Shown piece by piece: positions 57,001-59,990 of a DNA stretch of 64,000 bases. The position numbers and the translations under genes are program-made. The stretch covers positions 14,136,001 through 14,200,000 of the forward strand of contig NC_053191.1 in assembly GCF_905163445.1 (NCBI RefSeq), written 5' to 3'. Source of the stretch: Pararge aegeria. Its lineage: Eukaryota; Arthropoda; Insecta; Lepidoptera; Nymphalidae. Below the pieces are notes generated by a model that ran no database searches, had not been told where the DNA came from, and saw only the letters and a list, made by a program, of their open reading frames with translations. The first letter of the stretch is position 1. The number at the start of each line of letters is the position of its first letter.

Positions 57001-57880
57001 ACTTCATAGTACTGTTTACACTAAGACTGCGTAAAGGATTTATTTTAAAAGAGTTTAAACAGAAGTAAATTGAGCATTTGGTTATTGTGAAAGACGAGAT
57101 ACGTTGTCTAACTGTTAACTTTTGTTTGCAGTAAGAACAAACGCAACGGTATCGTGACTAACCCAGCTATGCGATTAGTAGCCAATGTTAGAAATGGACT
57201 GGGTAAGTATATTTTTACTATTATTTGATACTAGCTATAGCCTACGACTTATCGTCTTTTATGAAACAACATAGAAAATCATTCAACGGGTGTTTTAATC
57301 CTTTTATTGAGTGTATCTTTTATCGCAATTTTACCAAAATCTATACAGCTATTTGTGAGTTTACGTATAATAAACCATGAATATTTTGGCCTACCATTTT
57401 ATTATTGTTTAGAAAAAGCGGTAGTGCTGAGCTGAATAAAAAAAAAAATTTGGTTAAAAAGTACGTAAAAATCTAGGGTATAATCTATTTCTACTCCAAA
57501 TTTCAAATTAGTTTAAACGTTGCAGCGTGTAGGAGTAACATAGATTCACTTAAAAACAAACTTTCGTCTTTATGATATTACTCCCTGTTGCTCGCGCTTA
57601 TAACGTCTTTTTACAAATTTACAAATGCCAAAAATCACGGTAATTGGTTGCTTAGTTAGGGTGTGAGGGAAGGACAAATAAACAAACGGACACACATTTT
57701 TATTTATAAAGATAGCGAAGGGAGTACTTTCAGTATTGTATATATATTATATCGATTGTTACAGATAACGCCGCTGCAAACATACGTCGTACTGGCGTCG
57801 CTTTAGCAGCGAGCGCCAGTTCCGCGAACCCCGCAGTGAAAACGAACGCCTTTCAGTGGAGGAAAGAGACGCCACTATAA
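18380..57880 (+). CDS. ANKRD50: ANKRD50 orthologue, whole gene (37 coding exons, 1,889 aa)
   Basis: The spliced coding sequence joins 37 exons (listed separately), all GT-AG and in phase. Seen in order: a basic/acidic N-terminus (1-190); the block FFCREWVFQKIAHCLEQR before Walker A GDAGSGKT (244-251); a Ser/Pro/Lys-rich insert (about 309-578); Walker B LFLLVDAIDE (near 627-636); a helical and winged-helix-like block (about 690-970) with REIREIPGTLNGLYLWL; an acidic linker; about 17 ankyrin repeats (about 1080-1640); a low-complexity tail; and terminal KETPL. This domain order and these motifs match ANKRD50, and vertebrate ANKRD50, as I recall it, also ends KETPL. The family acts in SNX27-retromer recycling of cargo from endosomes to the plasma membrane. 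The protein is longer than the roughly 1,430-residue human one because of the N-terminus and the NTPase insert. TANC proteins share NTPase plus ankyrin repeats but carry TPRs and different Walker contexts, so they fit less well. Confidence 0.93.
18779..18843 (+). repeat. SINE B head fragment
   Basis: ACGGCCGATTGGCGCAGTGA and a degraded B box; in intron 1 of ANKRD50. Confidence 0.7.
18867..19083. repeat. Foldback element in intron 1
   Basis: Arms of about 65 bp (18867-18935, 19014-19083) are inverted copies with scattered mismatches, sharing TTTAGCGAATGTCC and GGCAGATCAAA. MITE-like. Confidence 0.75.
19622..19791 (+). CDS. ANKRD50: ANKRD50 exon 2
   Basis: The acceptor is TTTACAG and the donor GTACGT; it enters in phase 2 and leaves in phase 1. 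It encodes about residues 122-178, ending in an almost pure alternation of Arg with Asp/Glu from a GAGA-rich stretch (about 19725-19780). The following intron (19792-20373) shows nothing recognisable. Confidence 0.8.
20374..20568 (+). CDS. ANKRD50: ANKRD50 exon 3 (pre-Walker A block)
   Basis: It encodes about residues 179-243. The block RRFFCREWVFQKIAHCLEQR followed by GALILG is the family hallmark just before the P-loop. The donor splits the first glycine codon of Walker A (G|GT). The next intron holds a foldback-type repeat at about 20745-20945. Confidence 0.93.
20745..20945. repeat. Foldback-type repeat (family of 59765)
   Basis: TACTCCACACCAAACA, then arms near 20791-20829 and 20876-20929 sharing TTTCGCTCCGAAAC and its complement. 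Related to 48870-49030 and 59765-59946. Confidence 0.65.
21249..21367 (+). CDS. ANKRD50: ANKRD50 exon 4 (Walker A)
   Basis: It completes GDAGSGKTALCQEL, the Walker A nucleotide-binding loop, with Lys250 and Thr251 as the phosphate and magnesium contacts. LNRRLLARHFLQ follows and the exon ends in phase 0. The next intron holds two SINEs in opposite orientation. Confidence 0.95.
21415..21670 (+). repeat. SINE A copy, intron 4
   Basis: GTGATAGCCCAGTGGGTAAG (A box), GAGTTCGACTTGC (B box), body, and a GATGATGAGGA tail. Opposes the copy at 21736. Confidence 0.85.
21736..22072 (-). repeat. SINE A copy, intron 4, opposite strand
   Basis: Reverse copy from CATCATTATCATATCAACCA to the head at about 22070 (CCCATTGCGCTATTGCCG). 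Confidence 0.8.
22179..22315 (+). CDS. ANKRD50: ANKRD50 exon 5
   Basis: It encodes residues 284-329, beginning GPSESSQRPGEFVRSLAMQI, equivalent to the helix after the P-loop in the family. After about residue 308 it turns into low-complexity Ser/Asp/Pro sequence, the start of the NTPase insert. It ends in phase 2. The next intron carries a SINE C copy. Confidence 0.9.
22398..22605 (-). repeat. SINE C, 3' part
   Basis: AACCTGTTAGGAGGTATGG, TCGGTTTCCACGCGACATCG and AACTCGCCACGGCCAAAGCC. Confidence 0.65.
23145..23239 (+). CDS. ANKRD50: ANKRD50 exon 6 (NTPase insert)
   Basis: A short exon (phase 2 in, phase 1 out) encoding an acidic, probably disordered stretch with the segment ENLIQRFREMGDDGEE. 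The acceptor is TTTACAG and the donor GTATAG. The next intron holds a minus-strand LINE tail (about 23375-23430). Confidence 0.8.
23375..23430 (-). repeat. LINE tail family D
   Basis: GCAAAGGCGGTCTTATCG and GCGATCTCCTCCAG in reverse orientation. Confidence 0.5.
23746..23858 (+). CDS. ANKRD50: ANKRD50 exon 7 (NTPase insert)
   Basis: Flanked by TTTTCAG and GTGAGT; phase 1 in, phase 0 out. It encodes a charged, low-complexity segment (about residues 361-398) without a recognisable fold. The following intron (23859-24312) shows nothing notable. Confidence 0.82.
24313..25039 (+). CDS. ANKRD50: ANKRD50 exon 8 (disordered insert plus Walker B)
   Basis: The largest exon, 727 nt. Roughly the first three quarters are Ser/Lys/Pro/Glu-rich and include a PPPIP motif, a possible SH3 or EVH1 ligand. 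From about residue 579 the conserved core returns: YYDKLLSE, then NPDECFKKAILFPLLE, then the Walker B strand CLFLLVDAIDE. The acidic pair D635/E636 would contact magnesium and water. The donor splits a glycine codon. The next intron carries a SINE C copy. Confidence 0.95.
25275..25500 (-). repeat. SINE C, 3' part
   Basis: AGTCTAAGATGGTAAAGGGC, TAACCTGTTACC, then AACTAGCCACAGCCAAAGCC. Confidence 0.65.
25682..25846 (+). CDS. ANKRD50: ANKRD50 exon 9
   Basis: It encodes LLARHQHLLPHWLLLVATAR, then LTKMFTG, the strand after Walker B with its arginine-containing sensor-like segment. Two in-frame acceptors are visible: one before 25682 with a good pyrimidine tract, and one before 25703. The second gives a product shorter by seven residues. 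The following intron (25847-26239) shows nothing notable. Confidence 0.9.
26240..26339 (+). CDS. ANKRD50: ANKRD50 exon 10
   Basis: It encodes FRKITLDELQRAHVSADVQR and YVLARLDTEPRLR, the NTPase C-terminal helical part, highly similar to the family. It ends in phase 2 within an Arg codon. The next intron has a 21-bp direct duplication near 26489-26530. Confidence 0.93.
27037..27136 (+). CDS. ANKRD50: ANKRD50 exon 11 (poly-Ala)
   Basis: It encodes a run of eight Ala, then LDHLRIKSDGCLLYLEK. The Leu/Ile-Lys-Ser-x-Gly-Cys motif is conserved in the family; the Ala run replaces a normal helix stretch. Phase 0 out. The next intron holds a 5'-truncated SINE A. Confidence 0.92.
27318..27432 (+). repeat. 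SINE A, 5'-truncated
   Basis: AAGTTATGTGTGTTTTAAGT, CAACGGTGAAGGAAAACATC and a (GAT)n tail. Confidence 0.7.
27744..27866 (+). CDS. ANKRD50: ANKRD50 exon 12
   Basis: Exactly 41 codons, phase 0 to 0. It encodes VLDGVADGFIALREIREIPG and TLNGLYLWLAQRLF, one of the most conserved blocks of ANKRD50. The acceptor GGTAG has a weak pyrimidine tract. A donor GTAAGT follows; the next intron (27867-28193) shows nothing notable. Confidence 0.95.
28194..28327 (+). CDS. ANKRD50: ANKRD50 exon 13
   Basis: It encodes VRLLLDVLLAARCGVTEDML and DDFNRRLHLLRR, a winged-helix-like segment matching the family's ILNVILAACRPLT region. It ends in phase 2. The next intron holds a 17-bp perfect hairpin just before exon 14. 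Confidence 0.94.
28604..28643. other. 17-bp perfect hairpin before exon 14
   Basis: Arms 28604-28620 and 28627-28643 (AACTGTTTACATAATAG and complement) with a six-base loop, about 30 nt upstream of the exon 14 acceptor. Confidence 0.85.
28675..28833 (+). CDS. ANKRD50: ANKRD50 exon 14
   Basis: It encodes LFHHSFASWLVDVKHC then YLCAPADGHAALAMYYT. The HxSFxxWLxDVKHCT signature is a strong family match. Phase 2 in and out. The next intron contains a diverged tandem duplication of about 80 bp (29104-29262). Confidence 0.95.
29104..29262. repeat. Tandem duplication, about 80-bp unit
   Basis: AGCCTTAAATAGA...TACTCAAC(A/G)AATTATCTCAA occurs twice in tandem in intron 14. Confidence 0.8.
29444..29533 (+). 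CDS. ANKRD50: ANKRD50 exon 15
   Basis: A 90-nt phase 2-2 exon encoding LSALEIHNYVYHMTQLEQHM and a basic end. It corresponds to the helical region after the winged helix. The acceptor is CTTACAG and the donor GTAAGT. Confidence 0.9.
30010..30261 (+). pseudogene. Two decayed tandem copies of exon 16 start
   Basis: Copies at about 30041-30085 (GAGACGAAGAATATATATCT...TATGGGT) and 30145-30203 (GATGAAGAA...TAGATCTCCATA...ATGGGT) match the first about 50 nt of exon 16. The text between also repeats (TTGG(C/T)TAATTAGCA(G/A)AG and TTCGTGT), so a unit of about 105-115 bp holding the intron end and exon start was tandemly repeated. Both upstream copies lack the acceptor. Confidence 0.7.
30262..30388 (+). 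CDS. ANKRD50: ANKRD50 exon 16
   Basis: It encodes DDEEHIDLHTLILLWVLDSG then CDVEAAL, matching the family's LALWMIWNGTPVRDSL helix. The acceptor is TATTTCAG and the donor GTGAGT; phase 2 in, 0 out. Two decayed copies of its first part lie in the preceding intron (see the pseudo-exon entry). Confidence 0.93.
30705..30759. other. 25-bp perfect hairpin in intron 16
   Basis: Arms 30705-30729 and 30735-30759 are exact reverse complements, loop TATGT. The arm begins GCTTAACAACGCCTC. Confidence 0.9.
31009..31084 (+). CDS. ANKRD50: ANKRD50 exon 17
   Basis: A short exon, phase 0 to 1, encoding an acidic linker (TEDQKLEEKDGDPESEGKES). The 5.5-kb intron that follows is the largest gap in the gene and holds SINE and LINE copies. 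I found no additional exon in it, and exon 18 joins in phase. Confidence 0.82.
31760..31985 (+). repeat. SINE C, near full length
   Basis: GCGCAGCGGTGATCGC (A box), GGTTCGATTCCCGGC (B box), TCTGGTCTGGTCTGGTGGG, then AAAGACGTGCCGCTGAGCGA. Confidence 0.8.
32435..32685 (-). repeat. SINE A copy
   Basis: Reverse copy with head near 32680 (AACTATTAGGCTATC) and GTGCGAATTGGTGGACTC. Confidence 0.8.
33029..33179 (-). mobile_element. CR1-like LINE 3' end with (TAA)n tail, inside SINE A
   Basis: The minus strand reads LPEDVVTAESLNQFKNRLDK then a stop, the C-terminus of CR1-like reverse-transcriptase proteins, followed by a TAA-repeat tail at 33029-33053. 5'-truncated. Confidence 0.8.
33276..33463 (-). 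mobile_element. RTE LINE 3' end with 10-bp target duplication
   Basis: The minus strand reads DRWTDIKRVAGSHWIQRHR, the end of RTE reverse-transcriptase proteins, then an ATC-rich tail. Flanked by TAATGGGTCA at 33266-33275 and 33464-33473. Confidence 0.85.
34300..34405 (+). repeat. Low-copy repeat shared with 13725, with hairpin
   Basis: Contains a 12-bp stem (AAAATATAAGCC and complement) and TCCTAAAATGCTGGCGC. Confidence 0.5.
34518..34870 (+). repeat. SINE C copy with internal 20-bp inverted repeat
   Basis: GAGTTCGATCCCC, GGTCGTGGCTAGTTACC, then arms 34703-34722 and 34738-34757 (AAGCCATGTAGAAACCGATG and complement). Confidence 0.7.
35571..35945 (+). repeat. Interspersed repeat, family F
   Basis: AGCTGTTGCCCGCGACTTCG, later TCGGGATAAAAAGTATCCTA and CGGTTCAGTAGTTTTCGCG. 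Confidence 0.6.
36586..36740 (+). CDS. ANKRD50: ANKRD50 exon 18
   Basis: The acceptor is TTCGCAG; phase 1 in, 0 out. It encodes TLENIMPELVNG then RRVLKALLELSRTD, a helical linker between NTPase and ankyrin domain. Similarity to vertebrate ANKRD50 is low here. The next intron (36741-37206) shows nothing notable. Confidence 0.85.
37207..37350 (+). CDS. ANKRD50: ANKRD50 exon 19
   Basis: 48 codons, phase 0 to 0. An acidic stretch is followed by IHELATKGDDDTLAALLK, the N-terminal cap of the ankyrin array. The following intron (37351-38042) holds nothing recognisable. Confidence 0.88.
38043..38222 (+). CDS. ANKRD50: ANKRD50 exon 20 (ankyrin repeats)
   Basis: 60 codons, phase 0 to 0. It encodes one full ankyrin repeat (GSTPLHSAARSG) and most of another (DGWSPLRAAAWAGHTE, close to the family's DGWTALRSAAWGGHTE). 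It is GC-rich and Ala-rich compared with its introns. The next intron (38223-39087) shows nothing notable. Confidence 0.95.
39088..39158 (+). CDS. ANKRD50: ANKRD50 exon 21 (ankyrin)
   Basis: It encodes VVDVLLEHGCDVDCVDGDNR then TALR; the family equivalent is KVDCADADSRTALR. The donor splits the Arg codon (phase 2). The next intron holds a minus-strand RTE reverse-transcriptase fragment. Confidence 0.95.
39520..39830 (-). mobile_element. RTE LINE reverse-transcriptase fragment, intron 21
   Basis: The minus strand reads FSKVITNRLANRFDDFQPPE, QAGFRK, then LAFMDCEKAFDSMETRAVL. F-x-D-x-E-K-A-F-D is motif A of RTE reverse transcriptases. Truncated. Confidence 0.85.
39961..40142 (+). CDS. ANKRD50: ANKRD50 exon 22 (ankyrin)
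   Basis: It encodes AAAWSGHEAVVARLLAGGAA then GRTPLMAAAYMGHADIVRLL, nearly two ankyrin repeats; AAAYMGH is a family-specific string. The donor splits the Gly codon of DHDG|RT. The next intron (40143-40669) shows nothing notable. Confidence 0.96.
40670..40811 (+). CDS. ANKRD50: ANKRD50 exon 23 (ankyrin)
   Basis: It encodes RTALAVAALCAAGGACAALL then DKATPLLVAAFEGHT. The family has the same irregular repeat (SVAALC followed by a short extension). Phase 1 in, 2 out. The next intron holds repeat-like pieces near 41050-41400. Confidence 0.95.
41672..41862 (+). CDS. ANKRD50: ANKRD50 exon 24 (ankyrin)
   Basis: It encodes two repeats including GRTALWAAASAGHADTVRLL, then LFWGACVD and CEGRTVLSTAAAQG. 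The Leu-Phe-Trp-Gly-Ala pair is strongly diagnostic of ANKRD50. The next intron starts with a LINE tail (41900-42030). Confidence 0.96.
41900..42030 (+). repeat. LINE tail family D
   Basis: GAAGAAATCGCTCTGTAGCG, ATAAGGTCACC, then GGTGTACAAG. Confidence 0.55.
42477..42575 (+). CDS. ANKRD50: ANKRD50 exon 25 (ankyrin)
   Basis: A 99-nt exon, phase 1 to 1, so it is symmetric and equals one ankyrin unit. It encodes NVEVVRQLLDRGLDEHHRDN and GWTPLHYSAFEG, almost identical to the vertebrate sequence as I recall it. The next intron has a 29-bp direct duplication at 42819-42876. Confidence 0.97.
42819..42876. repeat. 29-bp direct duplication
   Basis: ACTTGGTATTCCACAATCAC plus TCTTAACAC occurs twice in tandem. 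Confidence 0.9.
43274..43457 (+). CDS. ANKRD50: ANKRD50 exon 26 (ankyrin)
   Basis: It encodes HVEVCEALLEAGAKVDEADN then GPLMLAAQEGHTRLVEVLID and HDGKTALR, two repeats. It ends in phase 2 in the Arg codon, the same unit position as exon 21. The next intron holds the 44-bp minisatellite. Confidence 0.96.
43790..45065. repeat. 44-bp minisatellite in intron 26
   Basis: About 29 units with core ACTAAACTTGCATAAAAGAC and ACTTGCTTCCTGTATACGAG. Units differ by point changes. Minus-strand open frames across it are artefacts of the repeat. Confidence 0.95.
45430..45610 (+). CDS. ANKRD50: ANKRD50 exon 27 (ankyrin)
   Basis: It encodes LAALEGQFETVTALLCRGAD then RRSTLYVLALDNRLAMARQL. The atypical repeat TLY-x-LAL-x-N is also found in vertebrate ANKRD50. 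Phase 2 in, 0 out. The next intron carries SINE C, SINE A and another repeat. Confidence 0.96.
45637..45875 (+). repeat. SINE C copy
   Basis: CTGGTCTAGAGGCAGGATTC, GGCCGTGGCTGG and AACAGGTTAGCCCGC. Confidence 0.65.
46021..46256 (+). repeat. SINE A copy
   Basis: GCGGTGATAGCCTAGTG, GGGGGGCCGAGTTCGAATCC and a GATGATGATG tail. Confidence 0.85.
46490..46850 (-). repeat. Interspersed repeat, family F relative
   Basis: Ends ACAAAGTCGCGGACAACAGC; relative of 16500-16922. Confidence 0.5.
46873..46942 (+). CDS. ANKRD50: ANKRD50 exon 28 (ankyrin)
   Basis: It encodes GRTPLHVSAWQGHTEMVNML; the family has ALHVSCWQGHMEMVQVLI. Phase 0 in, 1 out. The following intron (46943-47518) shows nothing recognisable. 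Confidence 0.95.
47519..47665 (+). CDS. ANKRD50: ANKRD50 exon 29 (ankyrin)
   Basis: It encodes CARTALHAAAWRGRAAALRA then LLQHGASPSAVCTQGATPLG. Strikingly GC- and Ala/Arg-rich. CxQGATxLxIAAQEGH across exons 29/30 is a family string. The intron holds a LINE tail (47885-48010). Confidence 0.95.
47885..48010 (+). repeat. LINE tail family D
   Basis: GCAATAAGACCGACTTTGCA and GTGTGCAATAAAGTG. Confidence 0.55.
48168..48251 (+). CDS. ANKRD50: ANKRD50 exon 30 (ankyrin)
   Basis: An 84-nt symmetric exon, phase 1 to 1, encoding IAAQEGHEECVLWLLQHGAD and PLQADHC. The following intron is mostly one SINE A copy (48282-48543). Confidence 0.95.
48282..48543 (+). repeat. SINE A copy, nearly fills intron 30
   Basis: TGTGATAGCCCAGTAGGTAG, CGACTTCGAATCCCAGC and GTAGTGGGCCGGTAATGGG. 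Confidence 0.85.
48638..48769 (+). CDS. ANKRD50: ANKRD50 exon 31 (last ankyrin repeat)
   Basis: It encodes GRTPAKVAWRAGHANICRLL then a Pro/Ala-rich linker. This is the C-terminal ankyrin cap; the family has GRTAMRVAAKNGH. Phase 1 to 1. The following intron has a piece of the foldback-type repeat at 48870-49030. Confidence 0.94.
48870..49030 (+). repeat. Half of the foldback-type repeat
   Basis: AACTCAACATCTGAGGATGC, GCGAAACGTGCGTAGAGAG, TGCATTGCCGAAGATGG; same family as 59765. Confidence 0.6.
49444..49562 (+). CDS. ANKRD50: ANKRD50 exon 32
   Basis: It encodes a Ser/Asn-rich low-complexity segment with SSNSTKSSSNMTGGSNKS, resembling the Ser/Gly-rich part after the ankyrin array in vertebrates. 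The donor GTATAT is weak but in phase. The following intron (49563-50066) shows nothing notable. Confidence 0.88.
50067..50194 (+). CDS. ANKRD50: ANKRD50 exon 33
   Basis: It encodes NLSLSFAQQVARCGRTRRE, similar to the vertebrate NLSFTEQIQQHSLPRSRSR motif. Phase 0 in, 2 out. The 3-kb intron after it holds a repeat relic, a 122-bp tandem repeat, a SINE B and a 20-bp minisatellite. Confidence 0.93.
50376..50990 (+). repeat. Interspersed repeat, family F relative
   Basis: Starts AGCTTTTGCCCGCGGCTTCG and ends with CAATCAGTCAGTCAGTCAGT before TTTTATATATTTTGATA. Confidence 0.55.
51661..52100 (+). repeat. 122-bp tandem repeat, three full units plus a partial
   Basis: Units start at 51661, 51783, 51905 and 52027 with TTCTCCGTG. 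The first three are nearly identical and contain GACAGCGCCGCCTGGTGGGG, pointing to recent amplification. Confidence 0.9.
52141..52345 (+). repeat. SINE B copy
   Basis: GACTGGCGCAGTGGGCAGCG and GTGGGTTCGATTTCC; directly follows the 122-bp array. Confidence 0.8.
52690..53150. repeat. 20-bp minisatellite in intron 33
   Basis: About 22 diverged copies of CAGTTACTAGACTAACGAAG, with one-base length changes. Confidence 0.9.
53180..53334 (+). CDS. ANKRD50: ANKRD50 exon 34
   Basis: It encodes an Arg/Glu-rich stretch followed by SPPRSPSEPRSPSPLLPG, a Ser/Pro-rich disordered tail of the type often phosphorylated. The acceptor TTTTTATAG is followed by an in-phase frame. Confidence 0.88.
53569..53692 (+). 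CDS. ANKRD50: ANKRD50 exon 35
   Basis: It encodes SQPPSLTSMQPIVTDTHFNR and MRIILGRENKPANERHD. Phase 1 in, 2 out. The 3.4-kb intron that follows contains a possible alternative last exon (53843-53936) and a possible cassette exon (55341-55424). Confidence 0.88.
53843..53936 (+). CDS. Possible alternative last exon of ANKRD50
   Basis: After an unusually long pyrimidine tract (about 53745-53840) and a TTTAG acceptor, the phase left by exon 35 reads through 30 codons to TAG at 53934. Use of this exon would replace the ETPL tail. AATAAA motifs lie near 54270-54300, beyond a SINE. No homology is recognised and 30 open codons can occur by chance, so this is only a candidate. Confidence 0.25.
53989..54240 (+). 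repeat. SINE A, head missing
   Basis: CACTTGCTTCAACGGTGAAG, GGCCAGCGTCCG and GGCCGGTAATGGGTTGATG. Confidence 0.8.
55341..55424 (+). CDS. ANKRD50: Possible 84-nt in-frame cassette exon of ANKRD50
   Basis: A T-rich tract and an AG at 55339-55340 precede an open 84-nt segment ending at a perfect GTGAGT donor. It is phase 2 to 2, so it can be included or skipped between exons 35 and 36 without breaking frame. It would add 28 residues: SEVVLATRFVYNRIVGSLGR then ARGKIFKK, basic and not low-complexity. I recall no counterpart in vertebrates. The upstream continuation of this frame is T-rich intron and not coding. Confidence 0.5.
56471..56510. other. 18-bp hairpin
   Basis: ACACCAATTAAGTCATAT pairs with its inverted copy with one mismatch over a four-base loop; intron 35. 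Confidence 0.7.
57132..57202 (+). CDS. ANKRD50: ANKRD50 exon 36
   Basis: It encodes KNKRNGIVTNPAMRLVANVR; vertebrate ANKRD50 has KKRNGIMTNPNY at the same place. Phase 2 in, 1 out. The next intron is largely an interspersed repeat (57230-57712). Confidence 0.95.
57230..57712 (+). repeat. Interspersed repeat, family F, two pieces
   Basis: Two partial copies; the second ends AAACAAACGGACACACATTT and TTATTTATAAAGATAG. Confidence 0.5.
57765..57880 (+). CDS. ANKRD50: ANKRD50 exon 37, stop codon
   Basis: It encodes 37 residues and a TAA at 57878-57880. The last residues WRKETPL form a class I PDZ ligand (T at -2, L at 0, E at -3), the pattern SNX27 prefers, and the family's C-terminus is the same in vertebrates as I recall it. 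Confidence 0.95.
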
Positions 57881-58620
57881 ATGTACTGATGAAAGAAAGA
57901 GACAACACATTCCCTTATTTCTGTGTGCCATTAAATGAAAGAGACGTGGCTATGTATGAAGAAAAGAGATAAATTCCTGTGCTCCACTTTTGAGGGAGTG
58001 TAAGAGATTTAAGATAACATTTTTGGGTAGTAATATTAACATTGCGGTGACTTGAATTCAATAGATACTAAAGTAAATTAGTACGTCTAATACAGGTTCC
58101 ACCCACTATTCTCCGTCTTGTTTTATGCAACGTTTTTTTTAATTTATAATGCAAGAATATTAATGTGGAAAGTTTATTAAAGTGAATAAAATTAATATTT
58201 GCTTAATCTTATAGCCAGAAAGAATTGTGTTGTGTGGTGGCTTGAAAACTTTAGTATGGAGCTTGGCCTAATTTCTGCCCGCCATTTTATTTTATTTTTT
58301 ATTTATGAGTATAATAATGCTGTGCTATTGCTAAATGCTAATGCTGCCATAAAAAAGTAACGCGTAATACAATTTTGTCTCTTATTATTGTTTTTTGTAT
58401 TGAGCTGAGCATTAAAAAATAATAATAAAATGGGAGAAAGTGGGTGGGTAGGCTAAAATATTCATACTTTATTTTATGATAAGCCCCAAATAAAGTACCT
58501 ACTTTAATTGGGATTGTATCTGAAGTTATCATTAAAGTGAAATAATAAAAAAGTACATTTCGTGCATAAAAAATGATTTCCAACTGAAATCATAATTAAT
58601 AGATCTTTATTGTCTTAACA
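57881..58620 (+). other. ANKRD50 3' UTR and candidate polyadenylation signals
   Basis: Non-coding after the stop. AATAAA hexamers stand at 58185-58190 and again near 58420-58495. Which is used cannot be told from sequence. Confidence 0.5.
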
Positions 58621-58959
58621 TAAATGACGTGCTCCCCGTGCAAGCAATAAGGCGCTGCCTACTATGATGTTGTATTAAGCAACGGATTATAAAAAAAAGT
58701 AAAATAGATGGTACAAGAATGATATTTCATAGTTTACTAAACATTAACTTAATATCGATTATATTGCTATAAATATAATAGCTATAGTTATATGTTTAAA
58801 TTATTATCTATGGTTCACCAGATGTACCTAATATAACATATTTCTTTATGTAATCTATGTAAAGGCGTATTTTCACAGCAGCTTAATAACGTAGGTATGT
58901 CTAGTAAAACAAACATTTTATCAATCATTGGATGAATTAATGCACAAACAAAGTTTTGA
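58621..58959. other. Non-coding, nothing recognised
   Basis: AT-rich sequence downstream of the 3' UTR. Confidence 0.4.
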
Positions 58960-59044
58960 AACGCGTTTCAATATGAAGTATTTGACGGTGGCGTAATTTG
59001 CCCTCTTTTAGAAATAATAAGTTTGGGATAAAACAGAGAAAGAA

Positions 59045-59720
59045 AGCGGTATGGCTTTTTTTTTTTGTCGTGGTGGAAAAGCTTTATGGCTACCTCTGTC
59101 CTTTTGGGCAGGACAGAGGTTATGTGGTACTCGTTTACCCGAACTAAAAACCACCACGGCATGTCCCTCTCGTTGGCTTTATTGGACGTCCGGGAACCCG
59201 TTGTATACTTCCCAGACGTCTACCAACCGCCCCAACCGATTGCCAGGGCTACTGCGCTAAGGAGGAGGGGATCAGGACAGCTAGACCCCCCCTCAGACAG
59301 TAGGGAGACTCATATAGGGACGGGTAGCTAGCCCAATAACTACACTGGTTAGGACGTCGGCTTCAATTTCGCGGGCCGAGTTCGAATCCCAGTAACTTTT
59401 CTAAGTTATGTGCGATTTAAGCGTCTTAAATATCACTTGCTTTAACTTGGTGGAAGAAAAACATCGGAAACCTGCATGTCTGAGAGTTCTACATAATATT
59501 CTCAAAGGTGTGTGGAGTCCACCAATCTACACTAGGCCAGCGTGGTGGCCTATGGCCGATACCCTTCTCATTGCGGAATGATGATGAAAACGAGGAGAGA
59601 ACAGCAGCCCCTCTATGCTACTACTACCATTTACTGCGGCCACCAAACCGTGCCTAGCGTGGCCAACCCTCCTGCTGAGAGAGAGCTTTCGCCCAGCAGA
59701 GCCGGGCTGCTATAGGCTAA
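59045..59720 (+). mobile_element. Jockey/R1-like LINE 3' region with SINE A inside
   Basis: The left part (59045-59335) and right part (59600-59720, CGCCCAGCAGAGCCGGGCTG, then AATGATGA) look like the 3' region of one lepidopteran non-LTR element. A SINE A lies between them. Confidence 0.45.
59338..59588 (+). repeat. SINE A copy
   Basis: TGGTTAGGACGTCGGCTTC, GCCGAGTTCGAATCCCAG, GTGTGTGGAGTCCACCAAT. Confidence 0.8.
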
Positions 59721-59764
59721 TGATGAAAGTAAGATAAGAAAGGGTTATTTATAATTTCTTCAAA

Positions 59765-59946
59765 CCTTATACTCCACACCAAACAGATCTTCGGCAATGT
59801 ACCCTGTTAATAATTGTTAAGTTAACATGAGTTGACTTAACAATTATTCGTTGTAAAGTCAACATCTCCTGAAGATGCTCCGGTTTCGGAGCGAAACGTG
59901 CGTAGAGGGTACATTGCCGAAGATCTGTTTGGTGTGGAGTATAAGG
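59765..59946. repeat. Foldback element with 41-bp perfect arms
   Basis: 59765-59805 and 59906-59946 are exact reverse complements, starting CCTTATACTCCACACC. A second 14-bp inverted pair (AATAATTGTTAAGT) lies within the loop. Related copies at 20745 and 48870. Confidence 0.9.
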
Positions 59947-59990
59947 ATTGAAGAAATTATAAATTACACCATACAGATTCTCCTATGTAA

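Noticed and set aside
18380..57880. Assignment as a TANC1/2 or rolling pebbles orthologue
   Set aside because: No TPR block follows the ankyrin repeats, and the P-loop context, LFWGA string and KETPL end match ANKRD50.
58338..58583. 81-residue minus-strand frame with apparent membrane segments
   Set aside because: AT-rich 3' UTR sequence; no homology or codon bias.
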